From Carettochelys insculpta (taxonomy: Eukaryota; Chordata; Testudines; Carettochelyidae), in contig NC_134138.1 of the NCBI RefSeq assembly GCF_033958435.1, positions 176,374,798 through 176,438,797 of the forward strand: 64,000 nt of DNA. The letters are read 5' to 3'. The notes under the pieces were generated by a model, which did no database searches, had not been told where the DNA came from, and saw nothing but the letters and a program-made list of their open reading frames with translations. Position numbers and translations under genes: made by a program. Below, one piece after another: positions 22,441 through 33,631 of this stretch. Position 1 is the stretch's first letter, and each line of letters starts with the position of its first letter.

Positions 22441-22808
22441 GGGCGTGGGGCCCAGGACGTGCCCCCCCCGTATGTAGTTTGGACTTATTCATTTGTGCCC
22501 CCCATTTGCCCCATCCCCCCCCATGTAAATAGTTCTCCCTTTCCTTGCAATCCCTTTTTTTTTTTGTAAATATATGCATACTTTTTTATTTTTCACTTAT
22601 AATAATTAGAAGTTCTTGTTTATAGTTTGGTATTAGTTAAAAGAACAGTTAAAAGAAAACCAGTTTGATTTTACAAACAAGTGCGTGCTTTTATTTGTCC
22701 AGGAAAAGTGTGTGGGGGGGTGTGCTGTTGGGTGCTCCATGGTGTGGGCGTAGGGGCAGGGAGTCTTGTGGAGGAAGGGGGGGGGTGTAGTGGGGGGCCT
22801 GGCAGAGT
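22441..22808. terminator. 3' ends of copy 2 genes
   Basis: AT-rich spacer between converging stops. On the minus strand AATAAA at about 22690-22695 lies about 115 bases beyond the transposase stop and is a good poly(A) signal candidate. The T-rich run at 22556-22590 matches the copy 1 spacer in position. Confidence 0.45.
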
Positions 22809-23564
22809 TCACCCCGTGGCTTCATCGAAGTGGGCCCTCAGGGCCTCCCGGACCCGGGTCCCTTCGGGGTCCACCTGGCAACTGGGGGCAGTGGGTGGCT
22901 GCACGTCGGCCCTGCCGGCCTCCACAGCCCAGCCCTGAAAAAAGGCGTCCCCCTTGCTCTCCACCAGATTGCGTAGGGCGCTGCAGGCACCCACAATCTG
23001 GGGGATGTTGGTGGGGCCCGCATCCAGGCGGGTCAGGAGACATCTCCAGCGCCCTTTGAGGCGGCCAAATGAGCGCTCCACTACCTGGCGCGCGTGGTTC
23101 AGGTGCTCGTTGAAGCGCTCCTGGCTGGCAGAGAGATGGCCCGTGTACGGGTGCATGAGCCAGGGCCAGAGGGGGTATGCCGCATCGGCGATGACGCAGA
23201 GGGGCATGGCGGTGTCCCCCACAGGGATTTCCCGCTGGGGGATGTAGGTCCCCACCTCCAGCCGGCGGCAAAGGCCCAAGTTCCGGAAAACCTGGGCGTC
23301 GTGGGTGCTGCCAGGCCAGCCCACATAAACATCCTGGAAACGGCCCCGGCTGTCCACCAAGGCCTGGAGGACCACTGAGTGGTAGCCCTTGCGGTTTATG
23401 TTGCGTCCTCCACTGTGTTGCGGGGCACGGATGGGGATGTGAGTCCCATCCAGAGCCCTGAAGCAATTGGGGAAGCCCAGCGTGGCAAAGCCCGCAATGG
23501 TGGCATCTGGGTCCGCCAGCCTCACGAGCCTGTGGAGGAGCATGGCGTTGATGGTGCGCACGAC

Positions 23565-23730
23565 CTGCAGGGGAAGCACATGGGAGAGCACCAATGAGGG
23601 GTGAGCAGGGTGTGCGTGGCCCTGCCCTGCCCGGGCCCCCCTGCCCTCCCCTCCCCTCCCCTCCCCTCCCCTCCCCTCCCCTGCGCTGCCCTGCCCTGCC
23701 CGGGCTGCCCCCCCCCGTGGGTCCTCTTAC
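23565..23730 (-). other. Transposase intron, copy 2
   Basis: 166 bp, donor GTAAGA, acceptor CCCCTGCAG, phase 0, same position as copies 1 and 3. The interior is a purine-rich GGGGAGGGGAGG repeat on the coding strand. Reading through it creates a spurious 384-codon frame. Confidence 0.8.
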
Positions 23731-24190
23731 CTCCATGAGGACAGCCCTGACGGTGGCCTTGCCGATGCCAAACTGCTGGCCCACGGATCGGTAGCTGTCT
23801 CGAGTGGCCAGCTTCCAGACAGCGATGCCAACCCATTTCTCCACTGTGAGGGCACGCCGCATGGCAGTGTCCTGGTGCCTGAGTGCGGGGGTGAGCCACT
23901 GGCACAGCTCCATAAATGTCTGCCGGCTCATCCTGAAGTTCCTGAGCCAGCAGTCGTCGTCCCACTCCTCAAGCACCAGCCGCTCCCACCAGTCAGTGCT
24001 GGTGGGGTAGCTCCACAGGCAGCGGCGTGTGAGGCGGCAGGGGGGTCAGGGTGCTGCAGGGTTGGAGGGTGAGCCCTGCTCCCCTGCGGGCCGCTCCTCC
24101 TCCGGTGTGGCAAGGAGGTGCTCAGCTGCCTCCCGCATAGCATGGAGCAGGGCGAGCCCTGTTCCTTCAGGGGCGGCTGGGTGGACCTCT

Positions 24191-24192
<2 letters not shown>

Positions 24193-24228
<36 letters not shown>
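24193..24228 (-). repeat. (CAG)12 tract in transposase copy 2
   Basis: Twelve CTG units on plus (CAG on the coding strand), directly after Met-Asp-Pro. Confidence 0.95.
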
Positions 24229-24229
<1 letters not shown>

Positions 24230-24595
24230 GGGTCCATGACTGCGTCGCCCGAGGTCTGAGTGCCTATGGCTCTTCAGACCGTGTGCTGTGCAGGCTGAGT
24301 GTGTCTGGGAGGGGCCCTTTAAGGGAGCGGCTAGCTGTTGCCCCGGAAGCGCTAGTCCGCCCTGTGACCCTGTCTGCAGCTGTGCCTGGCACCCCTATTT
24401 CAATGTGTGCTACTTTGGCGTGTAGACGTTCCCTCGCAGCGCCTATTTCGATGTGCTGCGCAACGTCGATGTTGAACATCGACGTTGCCAGCCCTGGAGG
24501 ACGTGTAGACGTTATTCATCGAAATAGCCTATTTCGATGTGGCGACATCGAAATAGGCAACTTCGATGTAGGGTTCACGTGTAGACGTAGCCTTA

Positions 24596-24967
24596 GTCCC
24601 AAGTGAATGGGCTACATGTCCAGAAAAACTCTCCCAACTGAACTGCCAACAGAAGGTTTGCGAATCCTTTGTGCAATTTGTGTATCTTTTGCCAACAATT
24701 CTTGGATATCTAGACATAGCCTCTGAAGTGAAAATTCCCAAAATACACAGGGGAATATACTCTCCCCTTGATAGGTTTGCACGCAGATAATTACTATTAT
24801 CATATACGGTGTTTTGCATCATTTTGATCATGAAGAAACTAGACCATACACAGCAAATAATCTAGACAAATACCATTAAACAAATTACAATGTAAATTTC
24901 AAAGATGGCATCTTGGAAAATTCCAGCATGAGGTTATTCTTTGCACCAGAGGCTTAATTACTGCTGA
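24596..24967. other. Spacer, nothing recognised
   Basis: AT-rich sequence between Harb-1 copy 2 and the solo LTR. Confidence 0.5.
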
Positions 24968-24971
24968 CTTT

Positions 24972-25585
24972 TGTGACAGGGTAAGGCCAGGAGAGTGAGT
25001 ATAAAAGGGAAAAGCAGGGCTGGCAAACAAGCGGACTGGGAGCAGCTGGGAAGGAGGCTGCCCCGGGGCAATTGGAACCAGCTGGTCCCATTTGAGACTG
25101 CCTTTGAAAAACCCTTTCCCCAGTGGGAGAGAGAGGTGATTGAGGACAGAATAGGAGGTGGGTGAAGACAGGCAAGAGGAGTTTTTCTAGGAACAGCAAA
25201 GGAGGGGAGGAGTTCTCAGCAGTGAGGGGTTAGGGTCCCTGTCCAGGCAGCCCTGAAATTCAACACAAGGCCAGAAAGAACTGACTGCCCAGGGGTAGCT
25301 GATCCAGGAGGGAGAAAGTGCTGCTACTGCCACTACCTGGAGAAGGTATGGAGGGAATTGACTGGTGAAGTGGCCCAAGGAGAAGAGCTGTGGTGTCCAG
25401 GGTGAGGGGAGCCCTTCCCCACCAGTGGCAGCCACACAAGATCCCTGGGCCAGAACCCGGAATGAGTGGACAGGGCCCGGGTTTCCCCCAGACCACCATG
25501 GCCTCCCACATCCCAAGAAGGGCAATGGCATCCTTGCTGTAGGGCTAGTGGCCCAGAGCCCAGGAACAAGATTAGCCTTGCCACA
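24972..25585 (+). mobile_element. Solo LTR (614 bp)
   Basis: It begins TGTGACAGGGTAAGGCC and ends GCCTTGCCACA, thus TG...CA, and is flanked by CTTT on both sides (24968-24971 and 25586-25589). A TATA box lies near the start. Related sequence occurs at 60740-61258. TG/CA ends, a 4-bp duplication and an internal promoter point to an LTR retrotransposon, perhaps Gypsy-like. No internal coding region exists here, so recombination between LTRs probably removed it. Confidence 0.6.
25000..25006 (+). promoter_or_regulatory. TATA box of the LTR
   Basis: TATAAAA within GTGAGTATAAAAGGG, about 28 bases into the LTR, in GC-richer surroundings. Position fits an LTR promoter. Confidence 0.5.
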
Positions 25586-25621
25586 CTTTGCAAATCAAGT
25601 TTTACTCCTTTATTTCTTCCT

Positions 25622-26332
25622 GGCTACGTCTACACGGGCACGCTACATCAAAATAGCTTATTTCGATGTAGCGATATCGAAATAGTCTATTTCGATGAAT
25701 AACGTCTACACGTCCTCCAGGGCTGGCAACGTTGACATTCAACTTTGATGTTGGGCAGCACCACATCAAAATAGGCGCTGCGAGGGAACGTCTACATGCC
25801 AAAATAGCACACATCGAAATAAGGGTGCCAGGAACAGCTGCAGACAGGGTCACAGGGCGGACTCAACAGCAAGCCGCTCCCTTAAAGGGCCCCTCCCAGA
25901 CACACTTGCACTAAACAACACAAGATCCACAGAGCCGACAACTGGTTGCAGACCCTGTGCGTGCAGCATGGATCCCCAGCTGCCGCAGCAGCAGCCAGAA
26001 GCCCTGGGCTAAGGGCTGCTGCACACGGTGACAATAGAGCCCCGCAGGGGCTGGAGAGAGAGCATCTCTCAACCCCTTAGCTGATGGCCGCCATGCCGGA
26101 CCCCACTATTTCGATGTTGCGGGACGCAGATCGTCTACATGTGCCCTACTTCGACGTTCAACTTCAAAGTAGGGTGCTATTCCCATCCCCTCATGGGGTT
26201 AGCGACTTCGACGTCTCGCCGCCTAATGTTAATTTCAACTTCGAAATAGCGCCCAACACATGTAGCCGTGACGGGCACTATTTTGAAGTTGGCGCCGTTA
26301 CTTCGAAGTAGCGTGCACGTGCAGACGTGGCC
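25622..26332 (+). mobile_element. Harb-1 internal-deletion derivative
   Basis: 711 bp with ends GGCTACGTCTACACGGGC and CGTGCAGACGTGGCC, and a perfect 3-bp duplication CCT (25619-25621 and 26333-26335). The left 350 bases match the transposase 5' flank and the first codons (MDPQ with a few Gln, then a stop). The right 300 bases match the Myb 5' flank. Both genes are deleted, so it is non-autonomous but keeps both subterminal regions. Confidence 0.85.
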
Positions 26333-26335
26333 CCT

Positions 26336-28370
26336 GTGAAATATAAACTTAAAGGAAAACTGTGGCCACATTCACTATTCTTTGCATAAAAAGTAGAAAA
26401 TTCTAGCTCCTAATGTGCTGAGAAGAGGGCTTATGAAACAGGACCGTGCTACATACTTTTCAGAGGTCACAAATACTTAGCTCTGGGCAAATGTCAGTCA
26501 ACCACACTACATATGGAAATAAAGCAAATAAAACATCTGAACTGGCTTCTGGATTCAATGTAAACTATTAACTTTATCAGAATAATATGTTCACTGTGAA
26601 GAGCTCATCTCCTCTCTGGGGGGCCCTTACGTGCTATTGCAACAGAAATTATCCTTTTTTATTAAGACAAATCTCCCCGTAACTTTTATGACAATTGCTT
26701 AAGAATTTAAGAACTGGAGGATTTGGTCCTCTGATTTTTTCCATTGCACACCAACATTTTTGTCCCAGGAATTAAAAAAACTGACCTTGGCTTCACCTCC
26801 AACCAGATTTACCTCTCAATCAATACATCTTAATGTTCATCTCAAGAGCAAACTATATCTGACTTATTTTCTTCTGGCATCCATTCCAATTCCATTTGTC
26901 ATAATGAGCTCTGTGATAGGAACTTGATTTCCTATCCCATTAATTGCATTTTAAGATAGCATTAATTCATGACTATTTTTAGTGGAGAGAAATTTCTAAA
27001 ATTATAAATGTTGTACCTCTCACTGGCTTGCAATATCTGTCCTATCTTTTATTATGAAATCATAATTCACATGGTTAACTTTTCCCGATGAAGTTTCTAC
27101 CTTCCATATTTTCAGCACTGCTTCCTATTCCTGACCACTCCTTCCTTCTCAAAATCAGACTAGCTAACCTGCATAAATGTTCTCCCATGCATACTTCTTC
27201 CATGCTCTTCATTTTTTATTTAGTGCTAGTGTGCCCTGATTTAACTACCCAGGACAAGACACTCATACCAAATCATTAGCTCCACAGGAGTTACATGGTA
27301 TGTTTCGTTACAAACCAAGTAAGGTGAAGTTTACTGATTCCATTTACTGTGTTGAACTTTAAAGCCTGAGATTTTCATCTTGCCTATTATTAACAACCCC
27401 CATCCCCAAGACCTCTCTTTCGCTATTTGACAACAATTATTGGGTTTAATTTGTTGGGTTTTTAAAATCAGAAAATGTATTTCCAAAATTTAAAGAACTT
27501 TGGAAAACAGAAGTGGGTTTCTCCTTTCTTTCAACCTTGCCTATTTAAATTTCTTCTTTCCATCCTCCATTCTACTTAACATCACATTTTCAGCCACAGA
27601 ACTAAAAGTGCTGACACATTAAGGGCCAGTGACACCCTACAAAAGCCCAAGGTCAAAATGTTCAAACAATGGGTGGCATAAAGTTAGGTAGTGAAATAAG
27701 TGGCCTGAATTCCAGAAGTTCTGTACATCCAGCAAGTCTCACAGAGGTCTCTGGAACCCTCAGGTGCTCAAGTCTTTTTCAAGTCAAGCTAATAATGTCG
27801 GTACCTCACTGTAGGCACCCTGTGTGTAAAATTTGAGCCTGTGAGCAGGATGTCTTCATTTGGGGCTTAAATAATTGAATTTTCAATGACTTTGAAGTTT
27901 ATCTTGTAGTGCTATACTTGTATTCTAATACCAGATGTAACAGTATTACAATAATAGAATATTTTCTAGGATTCCACTACAGAAGCCTTTCATTAAGAAG
28001 TCATTTCCACATAATTAGTTTTCCTGCTGTACTACACTGACATTACTATTGGGTTATATGTGCCTCTAACTCTCTGTAAATAGAATGGCAGTCAAACACT
28101 GCATGGCAATATCCAGCTATGATATTTCAATAGCAAGCATGGAAGGAAATATTTATTCATCATTTATATTTTGTGTTTCCTCAATACAGAGAGCATTAAA
28201 GAATTTTTTTTCAGATTCAGAACAGAGTAGACATTATTTTGGAACACAATTGCCAATTACACACATTTATACTCTGCGTATCATATTTTGTCACAATTAT
28301 TGAAATTACTTTCTTTGTTGGCACAATCCTATCAAAAATAGTATACAACATCTCAAGACCAGTTAACATG
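26336..28370. other. AT-rich spacer
   Basis: No gene or element supported. Short frames carry no recognisable domain. Confidence 0.55.
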
Positions 28371-29256
28371 GGCTATGTGTACACAGCAGCATTATTGCAA
28401 AATAAGCTATTTCTGAATAGTTTATTTTGAAATAATGCTGCTACACACAGAGGCCATTTCTACACATGCCACTTGTTCTGAAAGCAGCATGCTAATGAAC
28501 AGCCCGGAAAATGCTAATGAGGCACAGATGTAAATTTCCAATGCCTCATTAGCATATAGTCACATGATTCGGAGTCCGGAAGAAGCTCTTCCATATTCCC
28601 AAATAGCCTCATAGAAGCACAAGACCCGCGGATCTCCCAGAAGGAAACCCTCCTTCCAGAAGCCCCATCTTCCACACAGCTATTTTGAAGTCCACAAGAG
28701 CTTCTTCTGGACTCCAAATCACATGACCATATGATAATGAAGCACCAGAAATTTACATCTGTGCCTCATTAGCATATTCCGGGCTGTTCATTAGCATGCC
28801 ACTTTCAGAACAAGTGGCATGTGTAGAAATGGCCAAAGGGTTCGGTTCATCTGCACTATCAGAAAAAAGATGAGGAAGAAGGGTTCTTTCTAAAACAGTG
28901 TTTGTTTTCAAAGGAACCCCATCTACGCTGCTTTTTTTTTTTTCCAAAAACAGCACTTCCGGAACAGTGAGTGTCCGCATTTATGCATATGAAGTATACA
29001 ATATGTAAATCAGCACCTCTGGCCATATTTGCATTCCCCTTACGAAAGGGGAACACACTATGGCTTATTTTGAAATAGGCTCTTTTCCCTGTCTACACAG
29101 ACCCTATTTTGAAATAGGTGCTATTGCTTGTGGATTGAAGTTTACCTATTTCAATATAAGCCAACTGCTATTTTGAAATTATGTTAAAAATAGTGCTTGC
29201 GTTGTGCAGAAGCTAGCAAAATTATTTCGAAATAACTTTTCTGTGTAGACATACCC
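28371..29256. mobile_element. MITE, family A, interrupted by other MITEs
   Basis: Ends GGCTATGTGTACACAGC and CTGTGTAGACATACCC are inverted repeats, with ATG on both sides (28368-28370 and 29257-29259). The arms are built from TATTTTGAAATA blocks. A family C MITE (28452-28834) is inserted, followed by a further unassigned insertion or diverged part (about 28840-29060). A second family A copy is at 56071. Confidence 0.65.
28452..28834. mobile_element. MITE, family C, nested
   Basis: 383 bp with long, almost perfect inverted ends, GGCCATTTCTACACATGCC and GGCATGTGTAGAAATGGCC, continuing inward for over 30 bases. The element is close to a full palindrome with CCGGAAGAAGCTC and TCACATGA blocks. 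The other copy is at 55099. Flanks AGA / AAA are an imperfect 3-bp match. Confidence 0.75.
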
Positions 29257-29259
29257 ATG

Positions 29260-30938
29260 GAGAACTTTAAAATCAGGAATATTTATACGGCATATTAAGA
29301 CATTCTGCTGACAGATGCCTTAGAAATTGTTTTCAGAAGCACTGCCCTTCCCATTTTACTGGCGATAGGTTAAATAGTGCATGTCTATATGATTTAATTG
29401 TATTAACTGATGGATAAGTGATTACAAAATATCAATCACACACTTGGTACTAAAAGCAAAATTATATAAGAGACCATTTCAGCTACATTCCTTTTCAGGA
29501 GAGCTCTCTATTTTTAGCTTGGAAGAACACAGTAAAGTAAAGATTTCCTTGAATATTAATCTCAAAGTCTTTATTATAGTGAGGAATGACAGCAGTTTAA
29601 GGAGAGACGGCAGTGACAATTTTTAGATCTCTGAATATTTATAGCCTCATTTACAATTCATTGTGACTGCTACGTTATGCAAGTGTGGAGGCAGTACTGC
29701 TGCCTGTAGAAAGAGGGCATATGGTATCTTCCATGGAAAAGCACAAAACAGTAAACGTATTCCAGGCACATAAAATGATATACATTTAAAAAGTGGCAGG
29801 AGTAGGGGGAACCAATTTCCATAACGATGCCATTTACACACAACAGTGAAATTCCTTGAAAACTTCTCCTATAGTGAGGAGCCTTCCCAGACATTCTGTA
29901 TGTGCTCCTGCATAAATTTATGCTTCAATCCAGGCTGCTGTTACAAATAGCATTAGGTTGTCAGGGAGCGAGAATAGATATCACCAGAAGACCATTTCCC
30001 ATTATCCCTTCAATAATAGCACTTGACATCAATTCAGGGCACATCTGTTTGGCTGGGGATGCTCTTTGGTGAACTTAGTAGAGTGGTGATAAAATACTAC
30101 TTCACAAGACATTAAGGCAAATAAAAACGTTGACAGTCTGCTTGCCTTCCACTTGCTCTGTTGTGCAGTGTTTACAACTTACTAAACCACAGGTAAAAAC
30201 AAATAGACACACATTTTGGGGGGTATGGGGAGAAGACTTAAATGTCTTACACCATTATAAAACAAGGAAAAAACTCTGTCCTGCTGGGGACTAACTGTTG
30301 AAGAGTAACTGTTCTTAAGTTGAGTGTGTTTTAATGATCCCGTGACTACTGAAGTTTGCTTGGCTTACACCTACTCCATATTAATGTGACCAGTGAGGAT
30401 TTCCAAAAGAACAATAGCAATTAAATTTATGACACTTTGATCCAGAAAACAAAACAAAACCACACACTTGTATCGCTTGCAATAAAGAGAACTTTCCAAT
30501 AACTATAATGGGTGACAAGGTTAATGGCTTCTTTGTAGGATGACTGGTAGAGCATGATGGGGACAGTTGTAATCTTTGAACACGGCTGATACTGTAGCCA
30601 ACCAAAGGAAACAGAGACATACAAGTTTTGGCCCCCATTGAAAAGTTGGTCACCTGTGTACTTGCAGTGCCAGAGCCACAGGATGAGTGCACTAAAGGGG
30701 TAACACAAACTGTGAATCTAAGCTGCAATTTAAAAAAAAATGAAAAAGAAAAAGAAGAAACCACCACCAACCACCTAAAATCAATGTCCAAAACTGTCAA
30801 GGACAGAACAAACCAACAATCTATAGAAATTAAACAGAGGTTCAGTATTATCTGGGTGGGGAAATAGACTTTTTATCTTCATTTCATGAATGATCTATGG
30901 ATGCAATGAGATGGCCAAATGCATGTAGTTCAAGACTA
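29260..30938. other. AT-rich spacer
   Basis: No supported gene or repeat. The 139-codon minus frame at 30381-30800 has no domain. Confidence 0.55.
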
Positions 30939-30939
30939 C

Positions 30940-31045
30940 AGCTGAAAATTGTAAGATCCTTGAGACTGGGACCTATCTTTTGATGTGCTTTTAAAGCATT
31001 CAACACACTCTAGGTTGTATTATAATAATAATATGAAAGAAAGTG
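30940..31045 (+). repeat. MIR/L2-type tail fragment
   Basis: AAATTGTAAGATCCTTGAGACTGGGACCTATCT resembles the TAGATTGTAAGCTC-TTGGGGCAGGGAC motif in copies at 33632 and 41563. Confidence 0.5.
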
Positions 31046-31214
31046 AATAATTGTTTGATCCCCAAAAATAAATATTCAGTAACTTCACAAAGAAAAGGAT
31101 GAAGTAGAATTTGAAAAGTTTTTCACAGCTCTATCTTTCTCTTTCAAGGGCTGGTGGTGGGGGATAGACGTAGTAGTCCTGTTTATAGGGCAAATCACTA
31201 ACTCAGATGGACAG

Positions 31215-31990
31215 TCTTACCAGGAACAACAAGGAGTCCTGTGGCTCCTTATAGACTAACAGATATTTTGAAGCATAAGCTTTCATGGGCAAAGACCTGC
31301 ATGGGTTGGGGGGTTTCAAAGGAGGATTTAAAGAGGGAGTCTCAGTAAAGAGGAGGGCCAGAGCTGACAAGGTCTACTCAGTCAGGGTGGATGTGGCCCG
31401 TTATCAGCAGTTAATGTGGAGTTGTGAACTTCAAGAGAGGAGAAATCAAGTCAGTTCAGTCAGGGTGTGTGTGGCCCATGTCAGTTGCTAATGTGAAGGT
31501 GTGAACATCAAGAGTGGAGAAGCTGCTTTTGTAATGGGCCAACCACTCCCAGTCTCTGTTCAATCCTTGGTTGATGAATTGCAGCTCTGAAATTTCTCTT
31601 TGCGTTTTCTTTTTGACATTTTTTTGTTGTAGGACTGCTACTTTTAAATCTGTTACTGAGTGTCCAGGGAAACTGAAGTGGTTTCCTACAGGTTTTTGTA
31701 TATTACTGTTCCTGATGTCTGATTTATGTCCATTTATTCTTTTACAGAGAGACTGCCCAGTTTGGTCAATGTAAATTGTAGTGGGGCATTGCGGGCACAT
31801 GATTCCACATATTATATTAGTAGATGTGCAGGTGAAAAAGCACTTTATAGTGTGGTTGATGTTAGGTCCTGTGATGATATCACTGGTGTGGGTATGTAAG
31901 CTGAATTGGCAGCAAGGTTTGTTGCAGGGAACGGTTTATATATTAGGTGCCACAGGACTTGTTGTTCTCAAAGATACAGACAAACATGGC
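31215..31990 (-). mobile_element. Penelope-like element fragment with inverted tails
   Basis: From right to left on the minus strand: a GIY-YIG endonuclease frame (to 31456), then the 3' untranslated tail (CCCATGAAAGCTTATGC, TCTGTTAGTCTATAAGGAGCCACAGGACTCC at about 31216-31290). At the right edge (31935-31990) a second tail fragment lies in the opposite direction (GGTGCCACAGGACTTGTTGTTC...CAGACAAACATGGCTACC). Such inverted flanking pieces are known for Penelope-like elements. The reverse transcriptase part is missing. Confidence 0.65.
31456..31926 (-). pseudogene. Penelope-like GIY-YIG endonuclease (C-terminal part)
   Basis: Open reading from about 31926 to the stop at 31456. The order of motifs is PCNKPCCQFS, KCFFTCTSTNIICGI, CPQCPTTIYIDQTGQSLCKRINGHKSDI, then VGNHFSFPGH and LQRE-like KTQREISELQF. 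In Penelope-like elements this Cys-rich linker plus GIY-YIG nuclease nicks target DNA for reverse transcription. Here YIG has become YID, so the catalytic region is altered, and no RT lies upstream, since the fragment is cut at the inverted tail. A host SLX1-type nuclease is unlikely, because the frame is followed by a tail found at several other loci. Confidence 0.65.
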
Positions 31991-32099
31991 TACCTCAATG
32001 ACAACATTGATCATTGCCTATGTCAGACTGCTGGGTGTTTGCAATCAGTTTTACTATGAAGACCAGCTCATTCAGAACACTGCCAAAGTGAAACTCAAA

Positions 32100-32524
32100 G
32101 GCTGTGGCCACACTTGGCCAAAACTTCGAAATGGACATGCAAATGGCCATTTTGAAGATTACTAATGAGGCGCTGAACTGAATGTTCAGTGCATCATTAG
32201 CATTAGGGTGCTTCCAGCCGCGGCACTTCGAAAGCATCATTTTCAAACTTGCACGGCTCGGCGCAGCTACTCGGGGGTCTTTTTTGAAAGGAGCCTGAAC
32301 ATTTTGAAATCCCCTTATTCCCCTCAGCTGAGATGAATAAGGGGATTTCGAAATGTATGAGGTCCTTTCGTAAAGGACCCCCATGTAGCCTCACCAAGCT
32401 GCACAAATTCGAAAGTGACGCTTTTGAAGCGCTGCAGCCAGAAGCTTCCTGATGCTAAGAGGTGGTGAACATTCAATTCAGTACCTCATTAATAATCTTG
32501 TTTTGGCCAAGTGTGGCCACAGCC
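32100..32524. mobile_element. MITE, family F
   Basis: 425 bp. Ends GGCTGTGGCCACACTTGGCC and GGCCAAGTGTGGCCACAGCC are perfect inverted repeats. Inside are AAATGGCCATTTTGAAGATTAC, TAATGAGGCGCTGAA and CCTTTCGTAAAGG. No matching 3-bp flank (AAA versus ACG). Confidence 0.75.
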
Positions 32525-32552
32525 ACGCACAGTTTAGGTCTTACATGCTATT

Positions 32553-32640
32553 TTTTATATTGCTGTAGTACCTAAAGCCCCATCTGCAATACAGGCCCTA
32601 CCATAGACGGTGATGTATAAACCCACAGGAAGACAAAGAC
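32553..32640 (-). repeat. MIR/L2-type tail fragment
   Basis: GCTGTAGTACCTAAAGCCCCATC and CAGGCCCTACCATAGACGGTGATGTATAAACCCA read on the minus strand match the 'acagtgcctaacacaatg' type tail at 33632. Confidence 0.4.
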
Positions 32641-32644
32641 CCAA

Positions 32645-33630
32645 AAAGGCAATCTAATTGGAACCAAGATGTTACATGAAAGTTACATTTTACATGAAAC
32701 AAAGAGGAAGGAAGGAAGAAGTGGGGACATGAGTAAATAAGATGAGATCATGTGGTGACATGGGTATTTAGAGCATATCTTGATGCATTTGGCTTATACA
32801 CCAACACAGAGTTGCCTTCAGATCTATTTGGAGAATAGACTGTGTGTTTCTTGGGTTTCATTGTTTGCCTATTTATCACTAAGCTATTGCCCCACAGTGA
32901 TATCTCGGATTACCATGCTCTGGTTACTTCTGTAGAAGTCACTGTTGGAAGACAGGATACGGAGCTAAATAAATCTTTGGTCTGACTCACAACTGCCATT
33001 CTTATGTCCTGATTCAGTTCCTGTTCTTCTGGAGCAGGAATGACATCAGGATGCCCTGATTTTCAGATGAACGCAGGCTGAGTGAGTGGAGGGAATCAAT
33101 TGGACAGTTTGGCTCACAAATCCTTTAACTAAGCTGCACTGCCTAACTTCTAAATGTAAGCATGTAAATCCTCCATCTCAAGTGAGAGGACAACACACTC
33201 TGAACAGAAGTCTGGAAGTTTTCAGTACCACTGTGAATAGTAACTCTCTGCAGGATGCACATTTGATGATGACAGTACCCTTTCTGTTTCCTTGCCTGTA
33301 TGACTATTAAGTCACAAAAAATGTCTACTCATGTCCTATGCAGCCAGTCAACCCAAAGAAAACCAGGTACCTAGTCACTAACTCCCTCTGCACCCAAGAG
33401 CATGTATTTAACATGGCAGTGAAGGGAGATAACCCTGGGATAAAGAACATAAAAATTCGCTAAAGCTGTTTGCATTAAGAAATGTATTTTGGAAGTGCTT
33501 TAGGAAATTACTGAAAGAAAATAATAGGCTGCTGACAAATTATAGGCACTGTCTGTCATAATGACCATTACAATTATTATTTCCTGGTAGTCCTAGAGCC
33601 ATTTACATCCAGTTGTCTCTTGTCTAAGAC
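32645..33630. other. Spacer, nothing recognised
   Basis: No supported feature. Confidence 0.5.
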
Positions 33631-33631
33631 T

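Larger units (their letters stand above)
22809..24237 (-). pseudogene. Harb-1 transposase, copy 2 (least damaged)
   Basis: Same protein as at 17198. It starts at ATG 24237 (MDP plus 12 Gln). Exon 1 runs to a GTAAGA donor at 23730; exon 2 from 23564 to the stop at 22809 is fully open (about 250 residues after splicing), with the first Asp in RALDGTHIPI, the second Asp in STHDAQVFRN and Glu in VVERSFGRLKG. The codon after DSY is Arg and that after IADAA is Tyr, the two places where copies 1 and 3 have stops. The only clear lesion is an in-frame TGA in exon 1 near 24050, where copy 3 has TGC. No Myb-binding partner is complete next to it. It reads as a recently dead gene. Confidence 0.85.
21855..24592 (-). 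mobile_element. Harb-1 copy 2, opposite orientation, one end missing
   Basis: About 2.74 kb. The transposase-side end is intact (GTTCACGTGTAGACGTAGCC up to 24592, the inverse of the copy 1 left end). On the other side homology stops at about 21851-21855, exactly around the start of Myb exon 2, so the Myb exon 1, its intron and the second terminal repeat are absent. It lies 350 bp from copy 1 in inverted orientation, and the two form a long inverted repeat. Confidence 0.8.

Noticed and set aside
22822..23976. 384-codon minus frame as an intact gene
   Set aside because: It begins as transposase exon 1, but reads through the GGGGAGG-repeat intron and then continues out of frame across exon 2. 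The real exon 2 is the 22809-23564 frame after splicing.
31456..31926. A host structure-specific GIY-YIG nuclease such as SLX1
   Set aside because: The Cys-rich linker and the following tail, repeated at other loci, are those of a Penelope-like element, and no introns or other domains are present.
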